Positions 7,551 to 10,742 of a stretch of 10,742 nt of DNA are shown in pieces. The translations under genes and the position numbers were made by a program. A model generated the notes under the pieces. That model did no database searches, had not been told where the DNA came from, and saw only the letters and a list, made by a program, of their open reading frames with translations. Positions within the stretch are counted from its first letter, which is position 1. Every line of letters begins with the position of its first letter. The DNA comes from an uncultured Bacteroides sp. (GTDB lineage: Bacteria; Bacteroidota; Bacteroidia; Bacteroidales; Bacteroidaceae), in the NCBI GenBank assembly GCA_902472795.1, contig CABROZ010000082.1, positions 1-10,742 on the forward strand. Direction: 5' to 3'.

Positions 7551-7575
7551 ACCGGGAAAATAGCATCAGAAGACA

Positions 7576-7601
7576 GGCTGGCGGCCACAGCCGTCCCAGC
7601 C
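7576..7601 (-). terminator. Possible terminator hairpin downstream of wecB
   Basis: Read on the minus strand, GGCTGG-GA-CGGC-TGTG-GCCG-CCAGCC begins about 18 bases after the wecB stop. It forms a ten-pair GC-rich stem with a two-base bulge and a four-base loop. It is followed by TGTCTTCTGATGCTATTTT, which is pyrimidine-rich but has no clean U-run, so intrinsic termination is plausible rather than certain. On the plus strand nothing U-rich follows. Confidence 0.45.
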
Positions 7602-7619
7602 AAAAGCCAACCGGAAGCC

Positions 7620-8759
7620 TCAGCGTACGGCCTCGGTCAGTGCCTTTACAATCCGTTCGCAGGCACGGCCGTCGCCGTAAGGATTGTGAGTCTCGGACAT
7701 GCGGCGGTACATATCCGCATCCGTCAGCAGTTCGGACACGTTGGCCACGATGGCATCGGCATCCGTACCCACTAACTTCACCGTTCCTGCCTCCACGGCT
7801 TCGGGACGCTCGGTGGTGTCGCGCATCACCAGTACCGGCTTGCCCAACGAAGGAGCCTCTTCCTGCACGCCGCCACTGTCGGTCAGCAGCAGGGTGGAGT
7901 GACGCATGGCGTAAACAAAAGGCAGATAGTCCAGCGGGGCAATCAGGCGCACGTTGTCCAGGCCCGACAGCAGCTCATAGACGGGCTTCTGCACGTTGGG
8001 ATTCAGATGGACGGGATAGACGATGTCCATCTCCGGATGACGACCGGCAATCTCGCGGATGGCACGGCAGATGTGCCGGAAGCCTTCGCCGAAGTTCTCG
8101 CGACGGTGTCCGGTGACAAGGATGTAGGGACGACGGCCCACTTCGTAACCCTTGGACAGGAGTTCGGCATGTACCTTTTCCTTCATGCCCGGCTTGTGGT
8201 CGATGATGTCCACTGCCATCAGCAGGGCGTCGATGACTGTGTTTCCGGTAACGAATATCTTTTCGTCGGCCACGCCCTCGCGCAGCAGGTTCTGCCGCGA
8301 CTGATCGGTAGGAGCAAAGTAGAGCGAAGTGATGCGGTCGGTCACCTGACGGTTCATCTCTTCGGGCCAGGGCGACAGCATGTTGTACGTGCGCAGCCCT
8401 GCTTCCACGTGTCCTACGGGTATCTGCATGTAGAAGGCAGCCAGCGAAGCGGCCATAGAAGTCGTGGTGTCGCCGTGAACCAGTACCACGTCGGGACGGA
8501 AGTCCTTCAGCACGTCGCGCAAGCCCAGCAGCACACGCGAAGTGATGTCGTACAGGTCCTGATTGGGCGCCATGATGTTCAGGTCGTACTCGGGCACGAT
8601 GTCAAACACTTCGAGCACCTGATCCAGCATCTGGCGGTGCTGGGCAGTGACGCAAACACGGGTTTCAAAAGCCTCACGGTCGCCTTGCAGGGCTTTCACC
8701 AACGGTGCCATCTTGATGGCTTCGGGGCGGGTACCGAAAACAAGCAGTATCTTTTTCAT
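7620..8759 (-). CDS. wecB: UDP-N-acetylglucosamine 2-epimerase (non-hydrolysing)
   Basis: Interconverts UDP-GlcNAc and UDP-ManNAc in the cytoplasm, the first step towards ManNAc- or ManNAcA-containing polysaccharide. The 379-residue length matches the family. The start carries the signature FGTRPEAIKMAPL (from residue 8), followed by HGDTTTS (95-101), GHVEAGLRTYN (116-126), WPEE (131-134) and TGHRRENFG (from 216). The residues aligning with the catalytic Asp, two Glu and His of the E. coli enzyme are present as D97, E119, E133 and H218. The ATG is 8757-8759, only 19 bases after the wecC stop, so the two genes form an operon with wecC first. The TGA is 7620-7622. An alternative symbol is mnaA; other locus-specific names exist for the same reaction. 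Confidence 0.97.
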   Translation of the reverse strand: MKKILLVFGTRPEAIKMAPLVKALQGDREAFETRVCVTAQHRQMLDQVLEVFDIVPEYDLNIMAPNQDLYDITSRVLLGLRDVLKDFRPDVVLVHGDTTTSMAASLAAFYMQIPVGHVEAGLRTYNMLSPWPEEMNRQVTDRITSLYFAPTDQSRQNLLREGVADEKIFVTGNTVIDALLMAVDIIDHKPGMKEKVHAELLSKGYEVGRRPYILVTGHRRENFGEGFRHICRAIREIAGRHPEMDIVYPVHLNPNVQKPVYELLSGLDNVRLIAPLDYLPFVYAMRHSTLLLTDSGGVQEEAPSLGKPVLVMRDTTERPEAVEAGTVKLVGTDADAIVANVSELLTDADMYRRMSETHNPYGDGRACERIVKALTEAVR

Positions 8760-8778
8760 GGGTCAGTCTGTTTTTATT

Positions 8779-9981
8779 TCATTTTCTCACCCCGCAGAAG
8801 TCCAGCTCTATCTTCGAGCTGTCCTTAGGGATGCTGAGGAAGGGCGTATGACGCACTAACCACGCCACGATGTCGGCCCGACGGTAAGCCTCTTCATAGC
8901 CGGTCAGGTGGAAGCTGGGATGGGTTTCGATGTTGGGCTCCACAATCAGCACGTCGGCACGGCTCTCCGAAACCACACGCGAGGCAATATACTTGGCGGG
9001 CGACTCGCGCAGGTCGTCGATGTTAGGCTTGAAAGCCAGGCCCATGCAGGCTACTACCGGCTCGCGTCCCTGCTCTTCGACAAACTTACGGCAGGCTTCC
9101 AGCACCTTGTTGGCGCACCAGTCGGCCTTGTAATCGTTGGTTTCGCGGGCACGCTTGATGAACTGTGCCTGCTCGGGATAGTCCGACACGATGAACCACG
9201 GGTCAACGGCGATGCAGTGTCCGCCCACGCCACAACCGGGTTGCAGGATGTTGACACGCGGATGCTTGTTGGCCAGTTCGATGAGCTCCCACACGTTGAT
9301 GCCGGCATGGTCGCAGATGATGGACAGCTCGTTGGCAAAAGCTATCTGCGCGTCGCGGCTGGAGTTCTCCGTCAGCTTGCACATCTCGGCCGTGCGGGCG
9401 TTGGTACGGTGCAGCTTGCCCTGCACGAAGGCGGAGTAGAACTCGATGGCCTTGTCGGTCGAAGCCTCATCGATGCCGCCTATCACACGGTCGTTGTGCA
9501 CCAGTTCGTAGAGGGTATTGCCGGGCAACACACGCTCGGGACAGTAGGCGATGAAGATCTGTCCCTTCAGTTCGGGACGCTGGCTGAAGATGAGTTCGGC
9601 CATCCGCTCGGTGGTGAACACGGGCGAAGTCGATTCGATGACAAACAGGTTGCCGGGCTTCAGGCAGGGGATGACCGAACGGGTAGCCGCCTCTACGTAC
9701 GTGATGTCCGCACGGTGGTTCTGCTTGAAGGGCGTCGGAACCACGATGAAAAAGGCGTCGGCCTCTTCGGGTTTGGCGACAGCACGCAGGCTTCCGCTCT
9801 GCACCGCTTCGCGTACCACCCGCTCCAGGTCGGGCTCCACGATATGTACTTTTCCCTGATTGACGGTTTCCACTACCGAGGGATTGACATCTACTCCCAC
9901 CACCTGATAACCATGATGGGCTGCTACAGCCGCGGTGGGCAGGCCGATGTACCCCAATCCTACAAATACAACCTTCTTCAT
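8779..9981 (-). CDS. wecC: UDP-N-acetyl-D-mannosamine dehydrogenase
   Basis: NAD-dependent four-electron oxidation of UDP-ManNAc to UDP-ManNAcA, using the product of the adjacent wecB. The protein is 400 residues, close to the usual size, with the three domains of the UDP-glucose/GDP-mannose dehydrogenase superfamily: the Rossmann NAD site GLGYIGLPTA (8-17), a central dimerisation domain with EMCKLTENSSRD (199-210; K202 and N206), the catalytic cysteine C256 in GCGVGGHC, and a C-terminal UDP-binding domain with GLAFKPNIDDLRESP. The central motif favours the WecC branch over UDP-glucose dehydrogenase; UDP-GlcNAc or UDP-GalNAc dehydrogenase would be the main alternatives, made less likely by wecB next door. 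The ATG is 9979-9981, after a long repeat-bearing leader. It lies on the minus strand, opposite to all other genes of the window. Confidence 0.94.
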   Translation of the reverse strand: MKKVVFVGLGYIGLPTAAVAAHHGYQVVGVDVNPSVVETVNQGKVHIVEPDLERVVREAVQSGSLRAVAKPEEADAFFIVVPTPFKQNHRADITYVEAATRSVIPCLKPGNLFVIESTSPVFTTERMAELIFSQRPELKGQIFIAYCPERVLPGNTLYELVHNDRVIGGIDEASTDKAIEFYSAFVQGKLHRTNARTAEMCKLTENSSRDAQIAFANELSIICDHAGINVWELIELANKHPRVNILQPGCGVGGHCIAVDPWFIVSDYPEQAQFIKRARETNDYKADWCANKVLEACRKFVEEQGREPVVACMGLAFKPNIDDLRESPAKYIASRVVSESRADVLIVEPNIETHPSFHLTGYEEAYRRADIVAWLVRHTPFLSIPKDSSKIELDFCGVRK

Positions 9982-10012
9982 ACAGAATATATATTTAGTT
10001 CTTTGTCATAAT

Positions 10013-10038
10013 TTAAGTTTCGCAAGTGCCCAACTTAA
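10013..10038. repeat. Small inverted repeat in the wecC leader
   Basis: TTAAGTT (10013-10019) and AACTTAA (10032-10038) are perfect 7-base complements around a 12-base loop, 32 bases from the wecC start codon. A related hairpin, CAACTT (10161-10166) with AAGTTG (10177-10182), lies near the 5' end of the presumed leader. Between the inner hairpin and the wecC ATG there is a minus-strand ATG (10007-10009) opening a four-residue frame (MTKN) that stops at 9995, probably by chance. Confidence 0.5.
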
Positions 10039-10040
10039 TC

Positions 10041-10134
10041 GTTGACAAGGCTTCAGTCAACAAGTTTACAAGGCTGGAACACCCTGCCTGACAGAGTGCT
10101 GCTCGAAACGACCCGTCGCCAACGCCTTGTCAAC
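10041..10134. repeat. Perfect 11-base inverted repeat with a competing copy, wecC leader
   Basis: GTTGACAAGGC (10041-10051) is the exact reverse complement of GCCTTGTCAAC (10124-10134), with 72 bases between. A second copy of the inner part, ACAAGGCT at 10068-10075 (first copy 10045-10052), could pair with the same right arm over 7 bases. In the minus-strand leader RNA of wecC the two stems would be mutually exclusive. Function unknown. Confidence 0.7.
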
Positions 10135-10159
10135 TCGTCAACTTGTCAACTCGTCAACT
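10128..10159. repeat. Octamer tandem repeat (YGTCAACT)x4
   Basis: Four perfect consecutive 8-base units alternate TGTCAACT, CGTCAACT, TGTCAACT, CGTCAACT, that is, a 16-base unit repeated twice. On the minus strand this reads AGTTGACG/AGTTGACA. The array overlaps the right arm of the 11-base inverted repeat. I recall AGTTGAC-type runs in intergenic regions of Bacteroides-like genomes, but copy number and role here are unknown. Confidence 0.85.
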
Positions 10160-10196
10160 GCAACTTAAGCTTGCCAAAGTTGAGTAATAACACGGG

Positions 10197-10204
10197 CAAA
10201 AGTA
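10197..10204 (-). promoter_or_regulatory. Candidate -7 box for wecC-wecB
   Basis: Read on the minus strand this is TACTTTTG, matching the Bacteroidota -7 consensus TAnnTTTG. No TTTG is found at the expected -33 position, so support is partial. If used, transcription would begin near 10190 and give wecC a leader of about 210 bases containing the inverted repeats and octamers described above. I found no better -7 match closer to the wecC start. Confidence 0.4.
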
Positions 10205-10221
10205 CAAATAATATGTGTGAC

Positions 10222-10256
10222 TTTGCACCGTTTCTCGCCGAAAACCACTACTTTTG
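10222..10256 (+). promoter_or_regulatory. Candidate promoter for the 10316 transferase gene
   Basis: The -7 box TACTTTTG (10249-10256) matches TAnnTTTG and is followed by GCAGC, a context common at Bacteroidota promoters. A TTTG at 10222-10225 is the nearest -33 candidate, with a 23-base spacer, slightly longer than the usual 19-21. The predicted start near 10262 gives a leader of about 50 bases before ATG 10316. Confidence 0.55.
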
Positions 10257-10315
10257 CAGCAAATAACGGGCATTTCATTGTCTATTCTCTATTTTTCAAT
10301 TGACCATTCAAAAAG

Positions 10316-10742
10316 ATGAGAGTACTATTGATCAATACATCCGAACGAATCGGTGGTGCCGCCATAGCCTGTAGCCGGCTGATGGAAGCCCTGAAGAACA
10401 ACGGCATCAAGGCCAAAATGCTGGTACGCGACAAGCAGACCGAACAGATCACCGTCGTGTCGCTCGACCGCAGCTGGCGGTTAGTATGGAAATTCGTGTG
10501 GGAACGCATCCGCATCTGGCAGGCCAACCGCTTCAAGAAGCACAACCTGTTCGCCATCGACATTGCCAACACCGGTACGGACATCACCTCACTGCCCGAA
10601 TTCCAGCAGGCCGACGTCATCCACCTGCATTGGATCAACCAGGGAATGCTCTCACTGAAGAACCTGAAAAAGATATTCGATTCGGGGAAGCCCATCGTGT
10701 GGACCATGCACGACATGTGGCCCGCAACCGGCATCTGCCACT
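10316..10742 (+). CDS. GT4-type glycosyltransferase, N-terminal part (3' end outside window)
   Basis: The frame from ATG 10316 is open to the right edge, giving 142 residues. It starts MRVLLINTSERIGGAAIACS, a first Rossmann strand plus the glycine-rich GGAA turn of GT4 transferases. It has HLHWINQG at 103-110 and ends in WTMHDMWPATGICH (129-142), a combination I recognise from transferases of Bacteroidales polysaccharide loci that read on to a cysteine-containing HDMWP.TG.C segment. The donor-binding half and the EX7E region lie outside the window. The ATG follows AAAAAG, and a -7 box lies about 60 bases upstream. It is divergent from wecC and probably begins a second plus-strand transcription unit of the same locus. 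Donor and acceptor are unknown. Confidence 0.9.
   Translation, partial: MRVLLINTSERIGGAAIACSRLMEALKNNGIKAKMLVRDKQTEQITVVSLDRSWRLVWKFVWERIRIWQANRFKKHNLFAIDIANTGTDITSLPEFQQADVIHLHWINQGMLSLKNLKKIFDSGKPIVWTMHDMWPATGICH

Noticed and set aside
7298..7603. Cys/His-rich small proteins on both strands across 7288-7603
   Set aside because: They are translations of the 22-23-base DNA repeat; a period not divisible by three carries the repeat through all frames, so the peptide pattern is an artefact.
7620..9981. Invertible DNA segment carrying wecC-wecB
   Set aside because: I found no matching inverted repeats of useful length at the two flanks and no recombinase gene in the window.
8908..10011. Long plus-strand open frame (367 codons) opposite wecC
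   Set aside because: Antisense shadow of a clear UDP-ManNAc dehydrogenase; its low-complexity Gly/Val/His/Asp-rich translation reflects GC-rich codon use and matches no family I know. The same applies to 7899-8828 opposite wecB.
10042..10266. 74-codon plus-strand open frame
   Set aside because: It lies over the octamer array and candidate promoters, has no family resemblance, and its composition follows the repeat.
10282..10734. 150-codon minus-strand open frame at the right edge
   Set aside because: The plus strand encodes a recognisable GT4 N-terminus (from 10316) that stays open to the window edge; the minus frame is its shadow.

Overview
The window reads as a surface-polysaccharide biosynthesis locus of a Bacteroidota member, most likely order Bacteroidales. 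Four things point there: the MetG type with a KISTS signature and a C-terminal tRNA-binding domain, the set of glycosyltransferases, Bacteroidota-type -7 boxes (TAnnTTTG) in the one AT-rich intergenic region, and the lack of Shine-Dalgarno sequences at most starts. Coding GC is high for that group (high fifties per cent judged by eye, not counted), so I do not name a genus.

Layout, left to right. The 3' part of metG (methionyl-tRNA synthetase) enters from the left edge. A 113-base gap follows that is almost entirely one long imperfect palindrome. Next comes a plus-strand run: a Wzx-type flippase (1297-2742), a GT14 family transferase (2739-3671), a GT4 transferase (3659-4870), a divergent GT4-like transferase (4933-6054) and another GT4-like transferase (6096-7334). 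The first three overlap one another. The fourth follows after 62 bases, and the spacer before the fifth is a short heptamer array. A 285-base gap between convergent genes holds a 22-23-base palindromic tandem repeat array and a possible terminator. On the minus strand, wecC (8779-9981) and wecB (7620-8759) form an operon. A 334-base intergenic region then carries repeats and a pair of divergent -7 boxes. It precedes a final plus-strand GT4 gene (from 10316) that runs off the right edge and has no in-window stop.

How the genes fit together: WecB converts UDP-GlcNAc to UDP-ManNAc and WecC oxidises that to UDP-ManNAcA, an acidic sugar donor. The glycosyltransferases would build a lipid-linked repeat unit on the cytoplasmic face of the inner membrane, and the Wzx protein would flip it to the periplasm. 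No initiating sugar-phosphate transferase, Wzy polymerase, chain-length regulator or UpxY/UpxZ-type antiterminator lies in the window, so the locus is only partly covered. I cannot tell O-antigen, capsule or exopolysaccharide apart.

The genes themselves belong to known families, and I see no clearly new multi-gene system. The less ordinary material is in the spacers. Four of them carry four different repeat families: a roughly 90-base foldback, heptamers ending at a start codon, a palindromic array with a compensatory change, and octamers plus competing inverted repeats in the wecC leader. Two of the transferases also lack both glutamates of the GT4 EX7E signature.
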